Shown: piece after piece, positions 55,909 through 64,000 of the stretch
Position numbering within the stretch: position 1 is the first letter of the stretch
How the letters are laid out: each line of letters starts with the position of its first letter
Program-made: the position numbers and the translations under genes
Notes under the pieces: model-generated
Databases searched by the model: none
The model's input: only the letters and a program-made list of their open reading frames with translations
What the model was told of the DNA's origin: nothing
NCBI RefSeq assembly: GCF_016806125.1
Contig: NZ_CP047166.1
Coordinates: 3,596,001 to 3,660,000 of the forward strand
DNA from: Ponticoccus alexandrii
GTDB taxonomy: Bacteria > Pseudomonadota > Alphaproteobacteria > Rhodobacterales > Rhodobacteraceae
Direction: 5' to 3'
DNA length: 64,000 nucleotides

Positions 55909-56925
55909 ATGATCCCGGCGGTTCCTTCACGTTTTCGCGCATGCCATGGGGGAGGCCGGATCGGCCTTCTTGCGGCTGTCCTGCTGCTGTCCGCCTGCGA
56001 GGGCCGCCAGTCGGCGCTGTCCCCCGCCGGAGAGGACGCCGCCGTCCTGTCGCTGTTGTTCTGGGTCATGCTGACCGGCGCGGTGGTGATCTTTTGCATC
56101 ATGATGGGGCTGTTCTTCTACCTGACCCGCGTCAACGTAGGCGCCCTGCCCGCGCGCTACACCCGCCTGATCCTTGTCGGCGGCGGCATCGTCTGGCCGA
56201 CGCTCACCATCGGCGCGCTGCTGGTCTGGGGCCTCTCGATCCTGCCCGACCAGCGCCAGCCCGGCGACGGGCTGCGCATCCGCGTCACCGGCGAGCAATG
56301 GTGGTGGCGGGTGGAGTACTTCCGCGAGGGATCGGACACGCCGGTGATCTCGGCCAACGAGATCCGCTTTCCGGCGGGCCAGCGGACAGAGCTGGAACTG
56401 ACGGCGGGCAAGGTGATCCACTCGCTCTGGATCCCCGCCTTGGGCGGCAAGCTGGACATGTTCCCCGGACGCGAGACCCGGATGAGCCTGAAGCCGCTGG
56501 AGCCGGGCGTCTACCGCGGCCAATGCGCCGAATTCTGCGGCATGAGCCACGCGTGGATGGCCTTCGAGGCGGTTGTCCTGCCCGAGGCCGAGTTTGACGC
56601 ATGGTTGGCGGCTGAAGAGGCCGACGCCAAGGCCCCCGCGACCCCCGGGGCGGAACAGGGGGCTGAGGTCTTCGCCCGCGAGGGTTGCGGCGCCTGTCAC
56701 GTCATCCGGGGCACCGACCACGTCGGCGTCGTCGGCCCCGACCTGACCCACGTCGGCAGCCGCCACACGCTGGGCGCCGGGCGGCTTGGCAACACGCTCG
56801 ACGACATGGAGCGCTGGCTGGCCCACACCGGTGAACTCAAGCCCGGTGTCGAGATGCCGACCTACGACCACCTGCCCGATGCCGACCGCCGCGCGCTGGC
56901 GCTCTACCTGAAAGGACTGGAATGA
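55909..56925 (+). CDS. ctaC: Cytochrome c oxidase subunit II fused to cytochrome c
   Basis: 338 residues. A signal sequence with lipobox LLAAVLLLSAC anchors the N-terminus; two helices follow. CuA motif QCAEFCGMSHAWM is present. A C-terminal cytochrome c domain has GCGACHVI and the axial Met in GVEMPTYDHL. This is the caa3-type subunit II. The ATG at 55909 is chosen because upstream residues do not look like signal sequence. It overlaps the next gene by 4 nt. Confidence 0.93.
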   Translation: MIPAVPSRFRACHGGGRIGLLAAVLLLSACEGRQSALSPAGEDAAVLSLLFWVMLTGAVVIFCIMMGLFFYLTRVNVGALPARYTRLILVGGGIVWPTLTIGALLVWGLSILPDQRQPGDGLRIRVTGEQWWWRVEYFREGSDTPVISANEIRFPAGQRTELELTAGKVIHSLWIPALGGKLDMFPGRETRMSLKPLEPGVYRGQCAEFCGMSHAWMAFEAVVLPEAEFDAWLAAEEADAKAPATPGAEQGAEVFAREGCGACHVIRGTDHVGVVGPDLTHVGSRHTLGAGRLGNTLDDMERWLAHTGELKPGVEMPTYDHLPDADRRALALYLKGLE

Positions 56926-59483
56926 GCACCTACGACCAGCCCGCGCCCGAAGGCCCCTACCCCCCGACCGAAGAGATGCTGTCGCAGCCGGTCGACCCGG
57001 ACTTTGACCGCGCCAGCAAGGAGCGTCTGCGCCGCGCGTGGAAGACGCACACCGGCATCCGCTACCTGACCGCCGTGAACAACACCGAGGTCGGTGTCTG
57101 GTACTCGCTGACGGCTCTGGTCTTCATGCTGATGGCGGGGGTCATGGGGCTGATCATCCGCCTGCAACTGGCGGTGCCGGAAAACGATCTGGTCAGCGCC
57201 GACCGCTTCAACCAGCTGTTCACGATGCACGGCTCGGCGATGATGTTCCTCTTCGCCGTACCCATGTTCGAGGCGCTCTCGATCCTGATCCTGCCCGCCC
57301 TGCTGGGCGCGCGGGACATGCCCTTCCCGCGCCTATCGGCCTTCGGCTACTGGTGTTTCCTGATCGGCGGGATCTTCGTCATCTCGTCGATCTTCTTCGA
57401 CGTCGCGCCCAATTCCGGCTGGTTCATGTATCCGCCGCTCGCCACAAAGGCCGAAGGGCCGGGCAGCGACATCTGGCTCCTGGGCCTGTCATTCATCGAG
57501 GTCGCCAGCATCGCGGCGGCGGTCGAACTGATCGTCGGCGCGCTGAAGTGCCGCCCGCCGGGGATGCGCGTCAACCTGATGCCGCTCTACGCTTGGTACG
57601 TGGTCGTCGTGGGCGGCATGATCCTGTTCGCCTTCCCGCCGCTGATCGCGGGCGATTTCCTGTTCGAGCTGGAGCGGTCCATGGACTGGCCCTTCTTCGA
57701 CCACGAGCGCGGCGGCGACCCGATGCTCTGGCAACACCTGTTCTGGATCTTCGGCCACCCGGAGGTCTACATCATCTTCCTGCCCTCCATCGCCATCGCC
57801 GCCATGGTCATCCCGACCGTCGCGCGTCACGCCATGGTGGGCTATTCGTGGGTGGTGCTGTCGGCGGTGGGCACCGGCTTCATCAGCTTCGGGCTGTGGG
57901 TGCACCACATGTTCACCACCGGGCTGCCGTCGATCTCGCTCGGCTTCTTCTCTGCGGCGTCAGAGGCGGTGGTGATCCCCACCGGCATCCAGATCTTCGC
58001 CTTCCTTGCGACGCTGCTGGTGGGCAAGGTGAAGCGCAGCCTGCCCATGCTCTGGATCGCGGGGGCGCTGACGGTCTTCATCATCGGCGGCCTGACCGGG
58101 GTCATGCTGGCCATCGCGCCCTTCGACTTTCAGGTCCACGACACCTACTTCATCGTCGCCCACCTGCATTACACCCTGTTCGGCGGGCTGATCTTCCCGG
58201 TGATCGCGGGCGTCTACTACTTCTTCCCCTTCTTCCGGAAGAAGATGCTGTCCGAGCGTCTGGGCCGCTGGGCCTTCTGGCTGATCTTCTCGGGCTTCAA
58301 CCTGTGCTTCCTGCCGATGCACCTGACCGGCCTTCTGGGGATGCCGCGCCGCGTCTACACCTACCCCACCGGGCTGGGCTGGGACACGCTCAACATGATC
58401 TCGACCGTGGGCGCCTTCGTCATCGCCGCAGGCTTCGCGGTCTTCGTCTGGGACATGATCCGGCCCAAGACGAACCAGCCGCAGATCGAGCGCAACCCCT
58501 GGGGCGCAGGCACGCTGGAATGGGCGCATGACATCCCCGAAGAGGCATGGGGCGTGCGGTCGATCCCGCATATCACCTCGCGCTATCCCCTGTGGGACCA
58601 GCCCAAGATGCTGGAGCGCATGGACGCGGGCCGCTACTACCTGCCCGACGCCAGCGAAGAGACGCGCGAGACGATCATCACCTCGGTGATCGACGCCCGG
58701 CCCATGCAGATCCAAAAGGTGACGGGGCCGACGTGGATCACCCATATCGCCGCCGCCTTCACCGGCGCCTGCTTCATCCTGCCGACCTTCTCGATCTACT
58801 GGCCCGCCGCGATCTGCGGCGCCTTCGCCGGGATGGCGATCATCTACTGGCTTTGGCGCGACACCGCGCGCCCGCCCACCGTACCGGCCAAGGACGCAGG
58901 GCTGGGGCTGACGCTGCCCACCTATGCATCCGGCCCCGACAGCGTGGGCTGGTGGGCCATGTGGATCACCATGCTGGGCGATGCCACGGCCTTTGCCTCG
59001 ATCATCTTCGGCTTCTTCTTCTACTGGACCGCGCAACCGGACTTCCCACCCGAAGGCGCCACGCACGCGACCGGCTGGCTGGTGGCCGTGGCGGCACTGG
59101 GCTACGCGGGGTCGTGGGCGCTGACCCGGCTGGCGCGGGGCTGGAACGCGCAGGGCTCGGTCTCTTCGGCGCGGATCGCGCTGGCGGCGGCGCCGGTCAT
59201 GACGGCCACGGCCATGGCGGCGATGGTCTGGTCCGTTCTGCCGCTGGAGCCCTCGACCCACGTCTACCCCGCGACGGTCTGCGCCATCGTGGTCTGGATC
59301 ACAGTCCACGGCGCCCTGGGCATCGTGATGCAGCTGTACTGCCTCGCGGGCAGTCTGGCGGGCAAGATGACCCCCCGCTACGACGCCGACATCCACAACG
59401 TCACGCTGTTCTGGCACTTCCTCGTGATCTCGGCGCTGGTGGCCTGCGCGGTGATCGGCCTCGCCCCGAGGGCGCTGGCATGA
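56922..59483 (+). CDS. ctaD: Cytochrome c oxidase subunit I-III fusion
   Basis: 853 residues. Residues 1-600 are the heme-copper subunit I: first heme His in LFTMHGSAMM, GHPEVYIIFLPS with the Cu-His and cross-linked Tyr, HHMFTTGLP for CuB, and HDTYFIVAHLHYTLF for the heme pair. From about residue 640 the chain is subunit III (DSVGWWAMWITMLGDATAFA and following helices). Fusion of I and III is known in caa3 oxidases. It pumps protons while reducing O2. Confidence 0.95.
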   Translation: MSTYDQPAPEGPYPPTEEMLSQPVDPDFDRASKERLRRAWKTHTGIRYLTAVNNTEVGVWYSLTALVFMLMAGVMGLIIRLQLAVPENDLVSADRFNQLFTMHGSAMMFLFAVPMFEALSILILPALLGARDMPFPRLSAFGYWCFLIGGIFVISSIFFDVAPNSGWFMYPPLATKAEGPGSDIWLLGLSFIEVASIAAAVELIVGALKCRPPGMRVNLMPLYAWYVVVVGGMILFAFPPLIAGDFLFELERSMDWPFFDHERGGDPMLWQHLFWIFGHPEVYIIFLPSIAIAAMVIPTVARHAMVGYSWVVLSAVGTGFISFGLWVHHMFTTGLPSISLGFFSAASEAVVIPTGIQIFAFLATLLVGKVKRSLPMLWIAGALTVFIIGGLTGVMLAIAPFDFQVHDTYFIVAHLHYTLFGGLIFPVIAGVYYFFPFFRKKMLSERLGRWAFWLIFSGFNLCFLPMHLTGLLGMPRRVYTYPTGLGWDTLNMISTVGAFVIAAGFAVFVWDMIRPKTNQPQIERNPWGAGTLEWAHDIPEEAWGVRSIPHITSRYPLWDQPKMLERMDAGRYYLPDASEETRETIITSVIDARPMQIQKVTGPTWITHIAAAFTGACFILPTFSIYWPAAICGAFAGMAIIYWLWRDTARPPTVPAKDAGLGLTLPTYASGPDSVGWWAMWITMLGDATAFASIIFGFFFYWTAQPDFPPEGATHATGWLVAVAALGYAGSWALTRLARGWNAQGSVSSARIALAAAPVMTATAMAAMVWSVLPLEPSTHVYPATVCAIVVWITVHGALGIVMQLYCLAGSLAGKMTPRYDADIHNVTLFWHFLVISALVACAVIGLAPRALA

Positions 59484-59956
59484 CCGATCCCCGGCAGGAC
59501 ACCCGCCCGGACGGAGGCGAACGGGACGCAGGGCCGCAAAAGGGCGACGCGGACAACGACAAGACCCCGCGCCCCGACGCCGACCGCAAGGAATTCGCCG
59601 AAGAGCGCGAGAGCCTGATCCGCATCACCTTCGCGCCCACCGTCTGGGCGGTGCATTTCGTCGCCTGCTACGCCGTGATCTCGCTGGCCTGCGCCAAGGG
59701 CGTGCTGGCCTTCGGCCCGTCGCGGACGGTGCTGCTGGCGCTGTCGGTGGTGGCGCTGGCCGCCATCGTCTGGCTGGGCTGGCGCAGCTTCCGGCAATGG
59801 GGGCCGGAAAACCTCGCCGAAGCGCCGAAAGAGGTCGGCGTGCCGGAACCGCGGCACGAGTTCCTCGGCCACGCGGCCTTCCTCTTGTCCATCATCTCGT
59901 TCATCGGGGTGGTCTTCGTAACCCTGCCGCTGGTGCTGATCGGGGGCTGCCAATGA
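59480..59956 (+). CDS. Small membrane protein of the oxidase operon
   Basis: 158 residues: a charged N-terminus (residues 1-45), then three helices (VWAVHFVACYAVISLACAKG, TVLLALSVVALAAIVWLG, FLLSIISFIGVVFVTLPLVL). No family name known to me. Overlaps ctaD by 4 nt and the next gene by 4 nt, so it is a probable assembly or stability factor of the oxidase. Confidence 0.8.
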   Translation: MTDPRQDTRPDGGERDAGPQKGDADNDKTPRPDADRKEFAEERESLIRITFAPTVWAVHFVACYAVISLACAKGVLAFGPSRTVLLALSVVALAAIVWLGWRSFRQWGPENLAEAPKEVGVPEPRHEFLGHAAFLLSIISFIGVVFVTLPLVLIGGCQ

Positions 59957-60528
59957 AGGCGCTGTCGCTGAGCGCGGGCCTTGCCCTGCTGGCGGTGCTC
60001 TGGCTGGCCCCGCTGGAGGCGCTCTGGCCCGCTTTCCCGGTGCACATGCTGCGCCACATGGGGCTGGTCGCCGTGGCCGCGCCGCTGATCGTCATGGGCC
60101 TGCCCGACCGCTGGGCCGAGGCGCTGGCCATGGCCCCGCTGCTGGCGGCGGTGCTCGAATTCGTGGTGGTCTGGGCGTGGCACCTGCCCATGGCGCATGC
60201 GCTGGGACGGCTGTCGCTGCCCGCCTTCATGGCCGAACAGGCGAGCTTTCTGGCGGTCGGCCTCTTCGTCTGGGCCGGGTGCCTGCGCGCCGCGCAGCCG
60301 CTGGCGGGCGCGGGCGGGATGCTTTTGACCTCGATGCACATGACGCTGCTTGGCGCGTTGCTGATCCTCGCGCCGCGCGACCTCTATGCCGCGCTTTGCG
60401 GCACCGCGCCGGATGTCACCGCGCAGCAACTGGGCGGGATGCTCATGCTGGGGATCGGCACGCCGATCTACCTCGCAGCGGGCCTCTGGCTGAGCGCGAA
60501 GGCCCTGAACCGGGAGGCGCCCGCATGA
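59953..60528 (+). CDS. Cytochrome c oxidase assembly protein CtaG-like
   Basis: 191 residues, about six helices of the caa3_CtaG family: FPVHMLRHMGLVAVAAPLIV (conserved His pair), VVVWAWHLPMAHALGR, LLTSMHMTLLGALLILAPRD. Family members deliver copper to CuB. This is not the Cox11 type CtaG. Coupled by overlap to both neighbours. Confidence 0.88.
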   Translation: MKALSLSAGLALLAVLWLAPLEALWPAFPVHMLRHMGLVAVAAPLIVMGLPDRWAEALAMAPLLAAVLEFVVVWAWHLPMAHALGRLSLPAFMAEQASFLAVGLFVWAGCLRAAQPLAGAGGMLLTSMHMTLLGALLILAPRDLYAALCGTAPDVTAQQLGGMLMLGIGTPIYLAAGLWLSAKALNREAPA

Positions 60529-61583
60529 TCCACACCCGCACCGCCCTTCTGACCGCTGCGGCCCTTGCCGTTGTCGGCGCCGTCGGAGGCGCCGCAACCG
60601 TGGGCCTTGGCCTTTACAACATCTCTGCGCAGGCCGGGCACTGGCCGGGGGTCGGTCCGGTGCTGCACACCGCCTTCCGTCAGGCGATCAAGCTGCGCGC
60701 GCCCTCGATGGACGAGGCGCCCGACCTGTCGGACCCCGACCTGATCGCGCTGGGGGCCGGGCATTACGCAACCGCCTGCACCGCCTGCCATGCCGCCCCC
60801 GGCGAGCGGCGGCCCGCCACGGCGCTGGCGATGTCGCCACAGCCGCCCCATATCGAAGAGGCGGTCGCGGACTGGAAACCCAATCACATGCAATGGATCG
60901 TCGAGAACGGCGCGAAGATGACCGGGATGCCCGGCTGGCCCGCGCTGGATCGCGGCGACGAGACGTGGAGCGTGGCCGCCTACCTGATGACGATTCAGGA
61001 TGGCTCGGCCCCCGACCTGCCGCAAGCCGGTCTGCCGCTTGGCCGCGAAACGGATGATCTGGAACAGGTGAAGGCCTATTGCCAGACCTGCCACGGCCCG
61101 GTGGGCGGCATGGTTCCCCGCCTCGACATCCAGACGCCCGAGTACCTGCTGTCGCAGTTGCAGGCCTATCGCGGCACCGGGCGCCCCAGCGGTTTGATGG
61201 AGCAGGCGGTCAGCCTGTACCCGGCCAGCATGGATGCCGCGCTTGCCGCCTTCCTGGCAGAAGAGCCGACCGACCGCGACGCCGCAGAGGGCAGCCCCGA
61301 GGGTCAGGCGCTGGCCACGCAGGGCACCCGAGACGTGCCCGCCTGCGTGGCCTGCCACGGCCCGGGCCGCAGCCACGAACCGCGCGAGGGCCAGCCGCCC
61401 TTCCCCGCGCTGGCCGGTCAGAACCAAGCCTTTATCGCCGCGCAACTGGTGCTGTGGCGGGACGAGGTGATCCAGGGCTCTGACCTGATGACCGCAGCCG
61501 CACGCGACCTGACAGATGCACAAATTGAGGCGCTGGCCGCGTGGTTCGCGGCCCTGCCGGACGACAACGGAACGCAAGAATGA
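60525..61583 (+). CDS. Triheme cytochrome c
   Basis: 352 residues. An N-terminal helix (LLTAAALAVVGAVGGAATVG) serves as membrane anchor. Three CxxCH sites are visible: TACTACHAAP, AYCQTCHGPV and PACVACHGPG, in a series of cytochrome c domains. It probably passes electrons to the oxidase or takes them from other donors. Overlaps both neighbours by 4 nt. Confidence 0.9.
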   Translation: MIHTRTALLTAAALAVVGAVGGAATVGLGLYNISAQAGHWPGVGPVLHTAFRQAIKLRAPSMDEAPDLSDPDLIALGAGHYATACTACHAAPGERRPATALAMSPQPPHIEEAVADWKPNHMQWIVENGAKMTGMPGWPALDRGDETWSVAAYLMTIQDGSAPDLPQAGLPLGRETDDLEQVKAYCQTCHGPVGGMVPRLDIQTPEYLLSQLQAYRGTGRPSGLMEQAVSLYPASMDAALAAFLAEEPTDRDAAEGSPEGQALATQGTRDVPACVACHGPGRSHEPREGQPPFPALAGQNQAFIAAQLVLWRDEVIQGSDLMTAAARDLTDAQIEALAAWFAALPDDNGTQE

Positions 61584-62182
61584 CGCTGGACGACACCACC
61601 CGCGACGACGCCCGCCCCCAGACCATGACGGAGGTCATCGAGGAACTGCACGACGCCGCGCAGGAGGACGAGACCTCTCTGGGCCACCTGCTGAGCGAGG
61701 TGGAACACGCCTCTTTCACGCCGGTCCTGTTGGCCCCCGCGCTGGCTGTGGTCACGCCGTTGTCGGGGATTCCGCTGTTCTCCAGCCTCTGCGGCCTCTG
61801 CATCGCGCTGGTCTCGGCGCAGATGCTGTTCGGGCGCGAGTCGCTGTGGCTGCCGCAATGGTTGCAGCGCCGCAAGATCCCGTCGGACAAGCTGAAATCG
61901 GCGGTCAAGACCCTGCGCAAACCGGCGCGCTGGCTGGATCGCCACTCGCGCGAACGGCTGCGGGTTCTCGTCCGCCCCCCCTTCGACCGCATCACGCACC
62001 TGCTGTGCCTGCTCTGCGGCCTGGCCATGCCGATGCTGGAACTGGTGCCCTTCTCGTCCTCGATCCTTGGAGCGGCGGTCTCGCTGATGGCGATGACGCT
62101 GCTCTTGAGGGACGGACTGTTCGCGCTTACCGGCTACGCCTTCATCCTCGGCGTGATCGGTCTGGCGATCTACCTGATCTGA
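61580..62182 (+). CDS. ExoD-like exopolysaccharide synthesis protein
   Basis: 200 residues, ExoD family: a charged N-terminus then four hydrophobic helices, with FTPVLLAPALAVVTPLSGIP and PLFSSLCGLCIALVSAQMLF. ExoD of Sinorhizobium affects exopolysaccharide and alkaline tolerance. It is the last gene of the oxidase operon by 4-nt overlap, which suggests a role tied to ion balance rather than sugar synthesis; that is inference. Confidence 0.85.
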   Translation: MTLDDTTRDDARPQTMTEVIEELHDAAQEDETSLGHLLSEVEHASFTPVLLAPALAVVTPLSGIPLFSSLCGLCIALVSAQMLFGRESLWLPQWLQRRKIPSDKLKSAVKTLRKPARWLDRHSRERLRVLVRPPFDRITHLLCLLCGLAMPMLELVPFSSSILGAAVSLMAMTLLLRDGLFALTGYAFILGVIGLAIYLI

Positions 62183-62200
62183 CCGCCAAGGCGCGGCGTA

Positions 62201-62848
62201 TCAGTTCGAGGCGACGAGGAAACTGGAGGACATCCAGCCCTCGTTGTCGCCGTCGACGGCGCGCAGACGCACCCAGCCATCGCCGGTTTCGTCGAGGACC
62301 TCGACAAATTCGCCCTGAAGAAGCTGGGTCACGACACCGTAGCTGGTGGCCGGACCGTCGCGCAGGTTGACCCGGGACCCGACAACCACGCGCAGGTCCG
62401 ACCTTTGCGGATCGGCAGTCGCGGGCTCTGCAACGGCAGGCTCTGCAACGGCAGGCTGAGCGGTGGCGGCAACCGGCGTAACCTCGGCCACGGGCGCACC
62501 ATCGAAATTGCCCTCGGGTTCGTCCGGCAGGGTCGCTTCCAGAAGGGCCGCGAACTTCTGCGGGTCGGCGGGCACCACGGGATCTGCGGCGATGACGGCC
62601 TTGGCGGGTTCGGGCAGCGGCTGACGGGTCGGGGCCGCAGCTTCGCGCACCGGCGCGACGGAGCTGAGGTCCGATGCGGTCCTGTCCGCCCGCGTGACCT
62701 CGGGCCCGGGGGATGCCTCTAGCGGTGTGTCGGGAACGGCAGCCATCAGCATGACGCCAGTGTCCCCGGCCTCGAACTCGGACCCGCCCGAAAGCTCGTA
62801 CCATGCCCAGCCAAGCACCCCGAATGTGATGAACATCACCCGAAACAT
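62201..62848 (-). CDS. Membrane-anchored SH3 domain protein
   Basis: 215 residues. An N-terminal helix (MFRVMFITFGVLGWAWYELS), a long Pro/Ala-rich linker with direct repeats (AEPAVAEPATA), and a C-terminal bacterial SH3 domain (VVGSRVNLRDGPATSYGVVT, GDGWVRLRAVDGDNEGWMSS). Likely binds cell wall from the membrane. Start at 62848 because the frame upstream begins at TTG only. Convergent with ExoD. Confidence 0.82.
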   Translation of the reverse strand: MFRVMFITFGVLGWAWYELSGGSEFEAGDTGVMLMAAVPDTPLEASPGPEVTRADRTASDLSSVAPVREAAAPTRQPLPEPAKAVIAADPVVPADPQKFAALLEATLPDEPEGNFDGAPVAEVTPVAATAQPAVAEPAVAEPATADPQRSDLRVVVGSRVNLRDGPATSYGVVTQLLQGEFVEVLDETGDGWVRLRAVDGDNEGWMSSSFLVASN

Positions 62849-62893
62849 GATCAATCCCCCGTCTACAGGTCAGACCGTTCCCAAGGCCTGCCC

Positions 62894-62920
62894 AATGTCA
62901 CCCGCAGCAGTTGTGACATT
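62894..62920. promoter_or_regulatory. Inverted repeat between SH3 and parC genes
   Basis: AATGTCAC (62894-62901) and GTGACATT (62913-62920) form a perfect 8-bp dyad with an 11-bp spacer between divergent genes. Possible operator; regulator unknown. Confidence 0.45.
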
Positions 62921-63024
62921 CAATGATTTATACATGATTCCCCATTCCCCCTTAAGAGAAAAAGCGGGAAACATTCCCTTGGCCGTGCTTGCTGCGGCTG
63001 CATCGCAACTGTATCACAACCGAC

Positions 63025-64000
63025 ATGAGCGACGACGACACCGATCCCGAGACCAATCCCCGCGACCTTGCAGAACCTCTGCGCAGGGCGATCGGAGAGC
63101 GCTATTTGACCTATGCGCTGTCCACGATCATGCACCGGGCACTGCCCGATGCACGGGACGGGCTGAAGCCGGTGCACCGCCGCATCCTTTATGCAATGCG
63201 CCGCCTGCGGCTTAGTTCCACCGGCGGCTTCCTGAAATCCGCAAAGATCAGCGGCGACACCATGGGGGACTTCCACCCGCATGGCGACGCGGCCATCTAC
63301 GACGCCATGGCACGCCTCGCTCAGGATTTCACGATCCGCTACCCGCTGGTCGACGGTCAGGGCAACTTCGGCAACATCGACGGCGACAACCCGGCGGCCT
63401 CGCGTTACACCGAGGCGCGCATGACGGTGATGTCCGAGGCGCTGCTGGACGGGCTGGACGAGAACGCCGTCGACTTCCGCCCGAACTACGACGGACGCCT
63501 GACCGAACCCTCGGTTCTGCCTGCCTCCTACCCGAACCTGCTGGCCAATGGCTCCAGCGGCATCGCGGTCGGCATGGCCACCAATATCCCGCCGCACAAC
63601 ATCGGCGAGCTGATCAACGCCTGCCTGCATCTGATCAAATCGCCCAACGCGGTGGACGACACGCTGCTGCAATACGTGCCCGGCCCCGACTTTCCCACCG
63701 GCGGCGTGATCGTCGAACCGGCGGAGAACATCGCGCAGGCCTATTCCACCGGACGCGGGTCGATCCGGCTGCGCGCGCGCTGGCATTCCGAGGACCTCGG
63801 GCGCGGCACATGGCAGGCGGTCGTGACCGAGATCCCCTATCAGGTGCAGAAGTCCAAGCTGATCGAGCGCATCGCCGAGCTGATCCAGACCCGCAAGATC
63901 CCGGTTCTGGCCGACGTGCGCGACGAAAGCGCCGAGGACATCCGCATCGTGCTGGAGCCGAAGTCCAAGAACGTCGACCCCGACGTGCTGATGAACATGC
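63025..64000 (+). CDS. parC: DNA topoisomerase IV subunit A (3' end cut by window edge)
   Basis: The visible 325 residues start [20 protein letters not shown] and continue [20 protein letters not shown]. The catalytic tyrosine region [10 protein letters not shown] is present, and [15 protein letters not shown] and [20 protein letters not shown] are typical. GyrA is excluded mainly by the N-terminal sequence. The rest runs past the right edge. Confidence 0.94.
   Translation, partial: MSDDDTDPETNPRDLAEPLRRAIGERYLTYALSTIMHRALPDARDGLKPVHRRILYAMRRLRLSSTGGFLKSAKISGDTMGDFHPHGDAAIYDAMARLAQDFTIRYPLVDGQGNFGNIDGDNPAASRYTEARMTVMSEALLDGLDENAVDFRPNYDGRLTEPSVLPASYPNLLANGSSGIAVGMATNIPPHNIGELINACLHLIKSPNAVDDTLLQYVPGPDFPTGGVIVEPAENIAQAYSTGRGSIRLRARWHSEDLGRGTWQAVVTEIPYQVQKSKLIERIAELIQTRKIPVLADVRDESAEDIRIVLEPKSKNVDPDVLMNM

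Overview
The window looks like chromosomal, high-GC DNA from an alphaproteobacterium of the Rhodobacteraceae (Roseobacter group). The evidence is the split b/b' F0 ATP synthase genes (atpI-B-E-F'-F), COQ9 beside rpsU, a DUF1127 protein, the rpsP-rimM-trmD-rplS order, a Crp/Fnr regulator of the type common in these bacteria, and a TRAP-type malonate system. I see no insertion sequence, prophage, CRISPR array, tRNA or rRNA. Most of the window is core genome with small accessory insertions.

Layout, left to right. 1-1.8 kb: 5' two thirds of rpsA (minus) with a good promoter, and a small YqaE/Pmp3-like membrane protein. 1.9-4.9 kb: the ruvC-ruvA-ruvB operon (minus) with a GIY-YIG nuclease gene between ruvA and ruvB. 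5-9.3 kb: DUF1127 protein, a small membrane protein, prmA, an MFS transporter and a methyltransferase. 9.5-13.6 kb: YeeE/YedE sulfur transporter, ABC-2 exporter, EamA transporter. 13.7-17.8 kb: divergent hemE/hemC, quinone oxidoreductase, COQ9. 17.9-21 kb: rpsU and the F0 operon. 21.3-25.9 kb: ArsR regulator, a membrane protein, a 25-residue membrane peptide, EamA transporter, LysR regulator, azoreductase. 26.4-37.8 kb: the ffh-rpsP-rimM-trmD-rplS-rpmE region, interrupted by five tandem paralogous GNAT acetyltransferases and, further on, by a GNAT, a Crp/Fnr regulator, a pseudo-receiver protein and a ClpP-like/SH3 periplasmic protein. 37.8-40.3 kb: sensor kinase and GntR regulator. 40.5-43.8 kb: copper module cueR-copA/copZ with two CueR promoters. 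44-52.1 kb: PhoD-like phosphatase and the matPQMAB malonate uptake and activation operon with its divergent GntR regulator. 52.4-55.6 kb: heme oxygenase plus bacteriophytochrome kinase. 55.9-62.2 kb: a caa3-type oxidase operon (CoxII-cytochrome c, CoxI-III fusion, small membrane protein, CtaG-like, triheme cytochrome c, ExoD). 62.2-64 kb: SH3 protein and the start of parC.

How genes work together. Malonate enters through the TRAP transporter, is activated by MatB and decarboxylated by MatA to acetyl-CoA; a TTGTATACAA palindrome beside the -35 box is the likely MatR operator. Heme oxygenase should make the biliverdin bound by Cys17 of the phytochrome encoded by the overlapping next gene. CueR controls copper export and a copper chaperone. 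The oxidase genes overlap by 4 nt throughout and form one operon.

The observations most worth following up are a dispersed 3'-end repeat (CTTCTTTGGTCC..AAATACCTCGGGG, seven copies), the five-gene GNAT array with a triple hairpin inside it, the nuclease gene inside the ruv operon, the perfect inverted repeat in front of the heme oxygenase-phytochrome genes, and the pseudo-receiver divergent from the Crp/Fnr regulator.
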